A stretch of 64,000 nucleotides of DNA from NCBI RefSeq assembly GCF_026151205.1, contig NC_087075.1, positions 15,637,628 to 15,701,627 on the forward strand, read 5' to 3'. The DNA is from Bolinopsis microptera (Eukaryota > Ctenophora > Tentaculata > Lobata > Bolinopsidae). Positions 1 through 11,233 of the stretch are shown one piece after another (position 1 is the stretch's first letter; every line of letters begins with the position of its first letter). The position numbers were made by a program, and so were the translations under genes. A model generated the notes under the pieces. That model made no database searches and was not told the origin of the DNA. It saw nothing but the letters and a program-made list of their open reading frames with translations.

Positions 1-1001
1 ACTAGTTAATGGCTAGACCGACGACGTACACAAATCATTTTCACTGCCAAACCTTGACCAATGATCATCTTAAAACTAATCAATATTGAAAATGATCAGG
101 TGACCGAATTCACAGCCAACTATAAATAATGCCACGACTTTCTAACGTTTTTTACAGAACAAAGATAAACGTATAGTCTGCGAACGCTTTTATCTTTCTT
201 CAGAATTGACGGAGAAAACATCCAACACACGAACTATAATAGCTCCGTAGCTGAATGAAAGTGGAAACAATAGATAACAAACATCTAAACAATTGTTACT
301 ACTAGTTACTACTAGTTACTATAGTTACTGGTTACCATAGTTACAATTGTGAACTGACCGTACCATACGAAGCATGAGATTCTGAGCACATCTGGTGACT
401 TAAATATTAGGGAATATTAGCTGTCATATGTTCACCGGAATATTTCTAAAATTACACTATTTGTATTGCAAATCGCGAAAATCACGCATCATCGCAAGTG
501 AGGGGGCCAATCCTGCGGTTCAGATAAGGTAACATCTTGTCTTATCGACTGATTTATACTTTAACACGAGGAACACTATTGGAGCCGTGGTGAACGTTAC
601 GAACATGTGACCAAGATGTGAAGATGTGCCTGGGGTCCCCAGGTAATGTTTAATCTAGCAAAATACAGGTCTGATCCTCATCTATAACAGGGGGATGTGC
701 TACCATGGTTACAGGATCTATACAGTCTTATCAGGCAGATGATGGAGCGTAACTAGCAAAAAGTGCAAAACTTATCAATAAAATTAAATATTAATAAATC
801 ACTTTGGCCAGATACAAAATTTCGGAGGACCTGTGATCTTGCAGGTAATAGGTTTAACCTAAATACAATTTCCTGGTTTAAGATATTGGTTCTTTAAATT
901 GGGTCCACATTTGGGGGATTCATTAGATCAACATACCACTGAGTAATTAAATACAAATCAAAGCTAATCTGTGCAACCAAGATCAAACAACTACCTAAAA
1001 T
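1..1001. other. Non-coding, no gene seen
   Basis: AT-rich, with stops in all frames. Holds a few ACTAGTTACT steps (299-330) and single CCATGGTTAC copies. A TGGGGTCCCCAGGTAA block at about 632-648 recurs at about 20918 and 63061. Confidence 0.6.
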
Positions 1002-2420
1002 GTACCTAGTGTTATCTAGCTTGTAACCATAGTTACCTAGTGTTATCTAGCTTGTAACCATAGTTACCTAGTGTTATCTAGCTTGTAACCATAGTTACCT
1101 AGTGTTAACTAGCTTGTAACCATAGTTACCTAGTGTTATCTAGCTTGTAACCATAGTTACCTAGTGTTAACTAGCTTGTAACCATAGTTACCTAGTGTTA
1201 TCTAGCTTGTAACCATAGTTACCTAGTGTTATCTAGCTTGTAACCATAGTTACCTAGTGTTATCTAGCTTGTAACCATAGTTACCTAGTGTTAACTAGCT
1301 TGTAACCATAGTTACCTAGTGTTAACTAGCTTGTAACCATAGTTACCTAGTGTTAACTAGCTTGTAACCATAGTTACCTAGTGTTAACTAGCTTGTAACC
1401 ATAGTTACCTAGTGTTATCTAGCTTGTAACCATAGTTACCTAGTGTTAACTAGCTTGTAACCATAGTTACCTAGTGTTAACTAGCTTGTAACCATAGTTA
1501 CCTAGTGTTATCTAGCTTGTAACCATAGTTACCTAGTGTTATCTAGCTTGTAACCATAGTTACCTAGTGTTATCTAGCTTGTAACCATAGTTACCTAGTG
1601 TTATCTAGCTTGTAACCATAGTTACCTAGTGTTATCTAGCTTGTAACCATAGTTACCTAGTGTTATCTAGCTTGTAACCATAGTTACCTAGTGTTATCTA
1701 GCTTGTAACCATAGTTACCTAGTGTTATCTAGCTTGTAACCATAGTTACCTAGTGTTATCTAGCTTGTAACCATAGTTACCTAGTGTTATCTAGCTTGTA
1801 ACCATAGTTACCTAGTGTTATCTAGCTTGTAACCATAGTTACCTAGTGTTATCTAGCTTGTAACCATAGTTACTTAGTGTTATCTAGCTTGTAACCATAG
1901 TTACCTAGTGTTATCTAGCTTGTAACCATAGTTACCTAGTGTTATCTAGCTTGTAACCATAGTTACCTAGTGTTATCTAGCTTGTAACCATAGTTACCTA
2001 GTGTTATCTAGCTTGTAACCATAGTTACCTAGTGTTATCTAGCTTGTAACCATAGTTACCTAGTGTTAACTAGCTTGTAACCATAGTTACCTAGTGTTAT
2101 CTAGCTTGTAACCATAGTTACCTAGTGTTATCTAGCTTGTAACCATAGTTACCTAGTGTTAACTAGCTTGTAACCATAGTTACCTAGTGTTAACTAGCTT
2201 GTAACCATAGTTACCTAGTGTTATCTAGCTTGTAACCATAGTTACCTAGTGTTATCTAGCTTGTAACCATAGTTACCTAGTGTTATCTAGCTTGTAACCA
2301 TAGTTACCTAGTGTTATCTAGCTTGTAACCATAGTTACCTAGTGTTATCTAGCTTGTAACCATAGTTACCTAGTGTTATCTAGCTTGTAACCATAGTTAC
2401 CTAGTGTTATCTAGCTTGTA
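1002..2420. repeat. 31-bp array, about 46 copies
   Basis: Unit TACCTAGTGTTATCTAGCTT + GTAACCATAGT, with a second version carrying TTAAC for TTATC. The two versions are interspersed in runs. It ends sharply at 2420. GTAACCATAGTTAC at the unit joint is the same near-palindrome seen throughout the GIGYF introns. Confidence 0.97.
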
Positions 2421-2888
2421 TTGATCGTTATTGCAGGACTAAAGAATATAAAAAATTCGTATTATTGCTTCATTTTACGTATACTTTGTAGCGAAAAGTT
2501 TGGTCACATTCCGATATAATACGTTAAAGAAGAAACTTAATGAGACTTACAAAATAGAGTTCGTCTAGGGTAGAGTTGCTTTAATAGACCAAACAGGAAG
2601 AAATAGACACACTGCAAACGTCACCATTCGGCAGAATAGGATTGACTTTTTCCGTAGAAACATAATTAACTTGAGATCTTTCAAGTTGAGACCGAAGTCT
2701 TTAACTCGAGCTTAAAGGCTGCGCTGTATAAACAAATTTTGAGCGGTCAAACGATTGACCGCTCAAATTCTCTTTGTACAAATAATTGATGATTTTGACT
2801 CAAAGTCAATGACTGCTATAATATGATGATGTAGATTTATTTTTTCTTCAATCATTCTTATTTTACGCGGCTCACAGGGGGATGTGTT

Positions 2889-4599
2889 GGCTGTAGGACT
2901 ATTGAGCGGAGGACTGTTGAGCGTAGGACTGTAGAGCGGTGAAGGTCGGAAGTAGGACTGTAGAGCGGTGTCAAATCGCCAGGGTAGGACTCTAGAGCGG
3001 CCGCCCACAACATGAGGACTTTAGAGCGGTACGATCCTAAAATGAGGACTGTAGAGCGGTGGACTGTTGAGCGGTGGACTGTAGGCCGGTGAAGGTCGGA
3101 AGTAGGACTGTAGAGCGGCCCTCCCTTATAGATCCCATAACATGAGGACTCTAGAGCGGTACCCTCCTATAACATGAGGACTCTAGAGCGGTACCCTCCT
3201 ATAACATGAGGACTCTATAGCGGTTGAAATTTGAAGATTGAACACTCAACGAAGCTAAGTTATACATTGTAACTCGTGATTGATTATGGTCAACTTTTAC
3301 TTTATTAAAGAGTCATGGAGTTAATGAACATTTTCATTTACTTATTTTAAATATTTCATTACTAGTGTAACTTAATTTAAGATTATTGGTCGGTCTCAAC
3401 GTCTTCCAAATGATTGAAATATTCCCCTGCTACTCAAAAATGTAAAACGTGTCTTCGGTATTTTAGTGAATTGTTCGTATCAATGTGATTTCGCTAAGCA
3501 GAGTACCGATCAAGTTCGTGCAGATCATTTAGGAATGAGGATCGCATCGTGTGACGCTTTAGCGCCTACTAAGGATATCTCATGTTCATCAATCTGGTGA
3601 CGGGACTGATTCAGATCAGATCCCATCGCAGTGCGATATCTTGTTAGGATTTCCTCCTCAATCCTGGAACCTCGTCGAGCGGACTTATTGCAACCTCAAC
3701 AAGACGAACAACTACGCAGAGGCCTTCAACAGAAAGTTTGCAGCCATGGTGGGTCACTCTCATCCTACCATCTGGAACTTCCTACAAGCTGTTTACGTGG
3801 AACAGTCCACGACGGATGAGATGATACTCAAGGAGAGCTACGGGGACGCTCCTCCTGCTAAACGAGCCCGTCAAATCACGAAGGACCGCCGACTAGCCCA
3901 CCTAGTTGAAGTATACGATGATCAGGACCTCGTCTCACACCTGGACATGCTGCGAAATGTGATGGCTGAGGAGTGAATTGTTATTTTGATATTTGTTAAC
4001 TATAGTATTGATTTTTCGTAATTGTTTGTAATATTAATAAGTTTTATCGATTTTATCATCCTAATATCACATGTGCTTTTGATTACGAGTTTAAAAACAT
4101 ATTCAAATTTTTGGAAGACGTTGAGACCGACCAATAATATTAAATAAAGATACACTAGTAATGAAATATTTAAAATAAGTAAATGAAAATGTTCATTAAC
4201 TCCATGACTCTTTAATAAAGTAAAAGTTGACCATAATCAATCACGAGTTACAATGTATAACTTAGCTTCGTTGAGTGTTCAATCTTCTAATTTCAACCGC
4301 TATAGAGTCCTCATGTTATAGGAGGGTACCGCTCTAGAGTCCTCATGTTATGGGATCTATAAGGGAGGGCCGCTCTACAGTCCTACTTCCGACCTTCACC
4401 GGCCTACAGTCCACCGCTCAACAGTCCACCGCTCTACAGTCCTCATTCTAGGATCGTACCGCTCTAAAGTCCTCATGTTGTGGGCGGCCGCTCTAGAGTC
4501 CTACCCTGGCGATTTGACACCGCTCTACAGTCCTACTTCCGACCTTCACCGCTCTACAGTCCTACGCTCAACAGTCCTCCGCTCAATAGTCCTGCTCCC
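2889..4599 (+). mobile_element. MULE with about 500-bp terminal inverted repeats (copy 1)
   Basis: Arms at 2889-3410 and 4110-4599 are near-perfect inverted copies containing 10 or so AGGACTNTAGAGCGG subterminal repeats. GATGTGTT at 2881-2888 and 4600-4607 is a plausible 8-bp target duplication. GGGGATGTGTTACCATGGTT at about 6969 and a close match at about 690 show what the empty site looked like. The interior carries a transposase fragment and a deletion relative to copy 2. Confidence 0.87.
3641..3976 (+). pseudogene. MULE transposase C-terminal fragment (copy 1)
   Basis: In-frame GFPPQSWNLVERTYCNLNKT, NNYAEAFNRKFAAMVGHSHP, TIWNFLQAVYVEQSTTDEMI, then a Lys/Arg-rich tail ending VMAEE. It begins abruptly at FPPQSWN, where copy 2 still has about 50 more residues, so it is an internal-deletion product lacking the catalytic core. 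Whether it is expressed is unknown. Confidence 0.8.
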
Positions 4600-4607
4600 G
4601 ATGTGTT

Positions 4608-5312
4608 ACCATGGTTACATCTCAACACTAGGTAATATGGTTACCGTTAGACAGGATTTTTCAACTTCAAGTCATATAACACGGGGAAAACGGAGACAAC
4701 TTGAAATAGTGAGACGTACTGGAAACCAGCCTGGAAGTGAAAAACAAAATAAATTCGCTGACAGATATATAAGTATCTAGAGTGAGAGATATATAGATAT
4801 ATCTAGAGTAAGAGGTATAGCGAGGAAAGGAAGCGCCGTGAAGAATAAAGTCCACGTATCACGTTTTGTTTCTGTAACGGTAGTTCAGAAATCACTTCTA
4901 AACTTGTAGTGTTAAAATACCACTTACTTCGCGGGAACTTCATACTTCGCGGGATTGTGAGATATTCTATTTTCTGGATCCGTGTGATGTGGTAACGGTA
5001 TTTAAGGAGTATTTATAAAGGAGTATTTATACATGCATGTAAATTGTATAGCTGCGAATGTAACGTTTCCTCATGTCTGGCTAAGATAACCCTAGGTAAC
5101 TATGGTTACAAGCCATTCTAGACTTGCAAACACAAGGGTTGTCACCCTATAGCTATAGCTAACATGGATATAAATCTTCAAAAATGAAAAGACTATGAAA
5201 AAATCTTCTCATTACGATCCTTTAACAATACCAGTGAAGGTATGTACTATCAATGTATCAAGACCATTTAAACTTATCATCACTATTCGGCATTAAAATT
5301 TAAAACACTTCC
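4608..5312. other. Non-coding spacer
   Basis: No gene, no RNA structure recognised. It contains GTTACCATGGTTAC beside the MULE insertion and TAGGTAACTATGGTTAC at about 5094. Confidence 0.6.
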
Positions 5313-5997
5313 AACTGCAGCTTGTGTACTGCAGTTAACTGCAGTTAACTGCAGCTGGTGTACTGCAGTTAACTGCAGCTGGTGTACTGCAGTTAACTGC
5401 AGCTGGTGTACTGCAGTTAACTGCAGCTGGTGTAATGCAGTTAACTGCAGCTGGTGTAATGCAGTTAACTGCAACTGGTGTAATGCAGTTAACTGCAGCT
5501 GGTGTACTGCAGTTAACTGCAGCTGGTGTTCTTCAGTTAACTGCAGCTGGTGTACTGCAGTTAACTGTAGCTGGTGTAATGCAGTTAACTGCAGCTGGTG
5601 TACTGCAGTTAACTGCAGCTGGTGTTCTTCAGTTAACTGCAGCTGGTGTACTGCAGTTAACTGCAGCTGGTGTAATGCAGTTAACTGCAGCTGGTGTAAT
5701 GCAGTTAACTGCAACTGGTGTAATGCAGTTAACTGCAGCTGGTGTACTGCAGTTAACTGTAGCTGGTGTTCTTCAGTTAACTGCAGCTGGTGTACTGCAG
5801 TTAACTGCAGCTGGTGTACTGCAGTTAACTGCAGCTGGTGTACTGCAGTTAACTGCAGCTGGTGTACTGCAGTTAACTGCAGCTGGTGTACTGCAGTTAA
5901 CTGCAGCTGGTGTACTGCAGTTAACTGCAGCTGGTGTACTGCAGTTAACTGCAGCTGGTGTACTGCAGTTAACTGCAGCTGGTGTACTGCAGTTAAG
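5313..5997. repeat. 24-bp palindromic array, about 28 copies
   Basis: Unit contains CTGCAGTTAACTGCAG (a perfect 16-bp palindrome) plus CTGGTGTA. Two more units lie at 6549-6597. The unit length is a multiple of 3 without stops, so frames of 200-250 codons are open on both strands; their repeats (8 residues each) are not a protein. Confidence 0.97.
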
Positions 5998-8900
5998 GCC
6001 ACAGGGGGGGGGGGGTCCGAGGTCAATTTTGAGATTTTGAGATATGTTGTAGAGCTCGATCTAAATTTTCAAATGCTTTTGTCCTTACCGAAAACAAAGT
6101 TTCCTATTTGAAGATATCGCGCGTTGAATTTTGAGGTTTACCTGTAATTCTATTGTAAATGAAAACTTTAAATGAAATTGTGTTCAAAATCTATCTTCTT
6201 TTTCAGTTTATGATTTAGAACCTTGTCAACCTTGGCAACAATGTTCTTCAAGGTATTTTGAGTTTTTTTTATGTAAAGATTCATGATATCTTGCTCCAAA
6301 GCTGAGATATGCTGAGAAACTTTTAAATTTATGTCAGGAACATAAGTTCCAAATTTGAGGTGAAATGGATAAAAGCTCTAGGAGAAGATAGGTTTTTGAG
6401 GTGGTAAATAAATTGTTCAGGAGAGTCAAAAGACTGATTCTGAGAAAATATGTTAACCTCAATTTTCCAACAAATAAAGGACATATAATAGTTCTGTTCA
6501 CATTGGATGGCCAATTGATAAGTTTAATTTGTGATGAGAGCAGCTGGTACGTGTACTGCAGTTAACTGCAGCTGGTGTTCTGCAGTTAACTGCAGCTTAT
6601 TATTAAGTTGGATATGTAGCATCTTTCCATTATTATTATTCCAGAATTCGTTCATAAGCCCCGAACCATACTGAAAGAGTCCAAGAAGTTCAAGTTCAAC
6701 TCCCAACTGCATAATTATCAAAAGGCCTGACTCATACGAGGGGCACATGATACAAAGTACACCTGACAACGGCTCCGAGGAATAGGTCAACCTGATCTCA
6801 GGCAACTCTCACGTGATCAAATTATGTAATTGAATATTAAACCCAGGTAGAGAGATCAGGAGAGGAGGGAGATCAGGTAGAGGTCAGGGTGAGGCTGTCT
6901 AAATTAATGACGCGTTTTGAAGAGTCACAGAGCGTGACTCTGTGGTTAGTAGGAGGCTTTCATCTCCATGGGGATGTGTTACCATGGTTACTGGGTGCAC
7001 AGCTGCTCCTGCAGCGGGGAGAGAATTAATATATTGTCACTCACTGAGCAGCTTCATAACCATAGTCATACATGACAGGGTTCCTACTACTATACTAGGA
7101 TTATATTTTATTTTGTTCTGTAGAATCAATAATTGTGTTATATAGAAGGGTAGTTTGGCGACAGTCAGTTCAATTTAATGCTGCCTAATTTGAAACTGAG
7201 CCGGATTTCTGAGCATGTGCAGCTGCTACTATACTATGGTCGTGGTTATGGGATTGGTATAGCAATAGGATTCTGGATTATTGTTTGCCTCCAAATGTTG
7301 TCAGATAAGAAAGCATGCACAGAGCATAGAGCACAGAGTACAAAGTACAGAGCACAGGGCACAGAGTACAGAGTTCACATATTACGTAAACGTTTTTCAA
7401 GAAGTGATTACGTAAGATGTGAACGGCCCCTTACTATACTGCAACCGTGCGTCTAATCCAGACTCAGAGACATTCTCATATTTGTAAATATAAGCAAGAA
7501 TTTAAGAAATAAGTTAAAAACAATTTCAGTTATGCGAGGATTGTATTAATAGTAAAAAATATAATCTTGGGCCATAATATGATGAATAGCTGAGATCTGT
7601 TAAACTAGAATTAATGAATATAATAATAGTAGTGATCAATTTAGAGACAAATCTTGGTCTGATCTAGAACTGTGAAGGTGACATTATTCTCTAATTTGTT
7701 GACAAGTAGATGAATTAATTTAGGTCAGGACAATGGGAGATAAACAAGTACAAAGTAGAGATAACAACCACTGCATGGAGCTTAAAATCTAGAGATATTG
7801 AAGAAATAATGTTCTCAGCGATCAAAACAATGTCAATACATAAGAGCGGTTGCATGGTGTAATGGTGTGAGTGTTTGAGGTCAAATTTGAAAAGGTGGAT
7901 ACTTAATAGTAACGTTTGGGAGTAATGTTTTTAGGTAATTAACGACTAGTTATATCCTAATTAAGTATATATATCTTATAATTAAGGATCATTTAGATGT
8001 ACGACTACAAATACAGGCGACGACAGTTGACGTTCGTGTTTTTTAAAGTGAGGATATACCAGAAACTTTAAAGTGAGGATATAGTATTAGTATACCAGAA
8101 ACTTGTTACGATGTTATGATCAGTATAGTAGTGTTTTTTAAAGTGAGGATGTTACACTGGTATAATTGCAGGGACAGAGAAAAAGGAGACATTGAACATC
8201 CGAGGCCAAAAAAAAATAAGAAAGAGGGGAAAACTTTCGTATTCTTGGCTGGAAATTATTTTAAATTTAATGCCCATATCCACTTCCAGTCGGATACCTG
8301 GATATCAATTACCAATCACCCATTATAACTAAAACTTGGCAACCGAAGGAGTAAAACAATTAACAACGAGTCTGCAGTGTTTTACCATGGTTACTGGGTG
8401 TTACCATGGTTACTGGGTACACAGCTACGGTACATTAGTTAGTTATACTAATTATATAAATATAGTGACAAAGGCGCTAAAAACAACATAATTTCTAATA
8501 AATTATATCTTGAACAGCTATTTAAAATAATTGTTCTATCCCTAGAACAGCATGAAATTAATAAATTAAATTAAGTCGAGGACAAACCATACAAACTGTA
8601 TAGAGGCGCTATAAACTCCTTTAGTCTCGTTACCTTGGTTACTTTCTTACTTTGTAAAGAGCGTGTCAGCTATGAGAACAGTACACCTTCACGACTGGCG
8701 CCGACAAGTCAAATATCAGCTAACTACCGGTAAAGTTTATAAAGGAGTGCAGGAATAGTTCCCTCGATTACGGAGCACGTAGGTGTTCATGTGTTTATGA
8801 AGGAGTACTAACACGAGGTGGTATCAACTAAAGGGCCTTAGAGTTTACAAAAGTTAAGAGCTGAACACTGAAGAATGTTTGTAGAGTCTGCGTGATGAAG

Positions 8901-9130
8901 ACAAGTTATATCTACCATGCTTTGTATCAAAGCTTAGCTAATTGTGAGTTCCATGGACTCAATTAATTGATGATTCAAATCTTGTCGCATTATTGTAAAT
9001 TATATTGTTATATATATATTATTAAAATGGTAGTCATAGAGATCTAGGACAACTAGCCCCCCCCCCCCCCCCGCCCAACAGGTTTTGTAAGTGCCTCCGA
9101 GGGAACTGTTGCAACTAAAAAGCTAAAAGT
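5998..9130. other. Non-coding spacer with scattered small repeats
   Basis: A G13 run at 6005-6017, two 24-bp units at 6549-6597, ACAGAGTACA-type short repeats at 7318-7375, TTTAAAGTGAGGAT copies at 8042-8148, and ACCATGGTTACTGGGT copies at 6985 and 8384-8415. Frames here are short and not gene-like. C-rich run at 9057-9072. Confidence 0.6.
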
Positions 9131-10085
9131 AGCTAAGCTTGCCCTACTGGCCCCCAACTTACATCTTACACTAAGCTAGCCCTACTGGGGCAAGCCCCCA
9201 ACTTACATCTTACACTAAGCTAGCCATACTGGGGCCCCCAACTTACATCTTACACTAAGCTAGCCCTACTGGCCCCCAAGTCCCAACTTACATCTTACAC
9301 TAAGCTAGCCCTACTGGCCCCCAACTTACATCTTACACTAAGCTAGCCCTACTGGCCCCCGACTTACATCTTACACTAAGCTAGCCCTACTGGCCCCCAA
9401 CTAACATCTTACACTAAGCTAGCCCTAATGGCCCCCAACTTACATCTTACACTAAGCTAGCCCTACTGGCCCCCAACTTACATCTTACACTAAGCTAGCC
9501 CTACTGGGGCAAGCCCCCAACTTACATCTTACACTAAGCTAGCCCTACTGGCCCCCAACTTACATCTTACACTAAGCTAGCCCTACTGGGGCAAGCCCCC
9601 AACTTACATCTTACACTAAGCTAGCCCTACTGGCCCCCAACTTACATCTTACACTAAGCTAGCCCTACTGGGGGCCCCCAACTGACATCTTACACTAAGC
9701 TAGCCCTACTGGGGCAAGCCCCCAACTTACATCTTACACTAAGCTAGCCCTACTGGCCCCCAACTTACATCTTACACTAAGCTATCCCTACTGGGGCAAG
9801 CCCCCAACTGACATCTTACACTAAGCTAGCCCTACTGGGGCAAGCCCCCAACTTACATCTTACACTAAGCTAGCCCTACTGGCCCCCAACTTACATCTTA
9901 CACTAAGCTAGCCCTACTGGGGCAAGCCCCCAACTTACATCTTACACTAAGCTAGCCCTACTGGCCCCCAACTTACATCTTACACTAAGCTAGCCCTACT
10001 GGGGCCCCCAACTTACATATTACACTAAGCTAGCCCTACTGGGGCCCCAACTTAAGCTAGCCCTACTGGCCCCCAACTTACATCT
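9131..10085. repeat. 38/46-bp array, about 24 copies
   Basis: Unit CCCCCAACTTACATCTTACA + CTAAGCTAGCCCTACTGG. About half the units have an extra GGGCAAGC, which with the following CCCC makes a small GGGGCAAGCCCC hairpin. The two unit types alternate in part. Confidence 0.95.
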
Positions 10086-10790
10086 ACTATCTCTGAAACT
10101 GTATCACACGGAATAACATTGCGGGTAGCTTCCTATTATTTCTTCAGCTGTAGTACTCGACTGACAGAAGGAACAAAGGGACGAGGTGCCGTTCACGACA
10201 ACTTGTCCAACCTTTAACAAGTAGTTAGTATCACCCCAATCTGATAACCTGTCCTGGTCGCCAGCTGAACCGGCACGTGGGCTCCTAAGGTCACGTGATG
10301 TGCCCACGTGGGCTCCTACAAAGCGCGCAACTCCGGACGTTATATCGGTCTGATAATAAGCGGTGACAATGTCAATATGACGGGCAGGTTGTGCTCGGGA
10401 TATGGGGTGATGTCGAGACTAATTCCGTGGATGTTCTGCGGAGGTAGGTAACTAGTGGTAACTAGTGGTAACTAGTGGTAACTAGTGGTAACTAGTGGTG
10501 TAACTATGGGGTGATCTCGAGACTATGACTGGTTAGTTCCGTGTGGTGTAGCAGATGTTCCGCAGAGGACCTTGTGTCTAGGACTTTCTTCAGATATTAT
10601 TATGGAAGATATGGAATTGGATTGTCTGTGATAATTATCATGTGAGTGAGAGTGGGGAGGGGATCTCATGACAAATTCACGGGGTCAGCTGTAATTTGTA
10701 TTCTGAGCAGGGGAGCAGAAATTGGTTGGCCCTGGGAAATCTAGTGTGGCACTGGTAGTAAAACAAAAGTTAGCACCGTGACGGCGTGAA
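10086..10790. other. Downstream flank of GIGYF with E-boxes
   Basis: Three CACGTG sites at about 10274, 10293 and 10304 within 40 bp, and a GGTAACTAGT 10-bp run (10446-10499). No gene seen. Confidence 0.5.
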
Positions 10791-10794
10791 ATAC

Positions 10795-10800
10795 TTTATT
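10795..10800 (-). terminator. poly(A) signal AATAAA for the GIGYF transcript
   Basis: A canonical AATAAA hexamer on the minus strand, 245 bp after the GIGYF stop codon. Cleavage would fall about 10-30 bp further, giving a 3' UTR of about 270 bp. The UTR holds one GGTAACCATGG repeat copy (about 11020-11035). Confidence 0.6.
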
Positions 10801-11044
10801 ATGTACTTCAAGACATCTCTAAGTCTTTTAACTGTAAAATTAAAACAATGAAATCTAAATGAACTACACTTTAATTTCATTTAATCAGAAACCAATTACA
10901 GATCTCAACTGCCGATCCAAAACACCGACTCTAAACAATCAAAACGACCATGTTAGAAAAGTGAGAAGAAGCCCGGGGTCCCGCCTCTTTCGGGAAATTT
11001 TCCCGCTCCATCATCTAGGTGGTAACCATGGTAACATCTAAATA

Positions 11045-11233
11045 TTATTGGATGACCACGCTGTCGATGTCACCTCTGTTGCGCGCGTCACTGCTTGCCG
11101 TACAGTTGATTCCAAGGAGTGAAGCAGCGTTTACTTTCTGCATCTTCTTGCGTTTACCGCGTTTAGAGGTGGTCTGTGGTTGGGTAGCCTGTTGAGCTCC
11201 TCCTGCATTTCCTTTGTTGTTTGTGTTGTTAGC
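11045..11233 (-). CDS. GIGYF: GIGYF exon 23 (stop codon)
   Basis: Acceptor CTTCCCAG|GCT, 62 codons, stop TAA at 11047-11045. KRGKRKKMQKVNAASLLGIN then DARNRGDIDSVVIQ matches the family C-terminus GKKKKKQKMVRADPSLLG...GEIETLDDY. The 3' UTR follows. Confidence 0.94.
   Translation of the reverse strand, partial: ANNTNNKGNAGGAQQATQPQTTSKRGKRKKMQKVNAASLLGINCTASSDARNRGDIDSVVIQ

Noticed and set aside
1002..2420. CRISPR-like array
   Set aside because: Units follow each other with no unique spacers, and the DNA is clearly eukaryotic.
5283..6040. Long open frames of about 200-250 codons on both strands (LQLTAVHQ and LQLTAAGV repeats)
   Set aside because: They are produced by a 24-bp stop-free tandem repeat open on both strands; no start context, domain or splice support.
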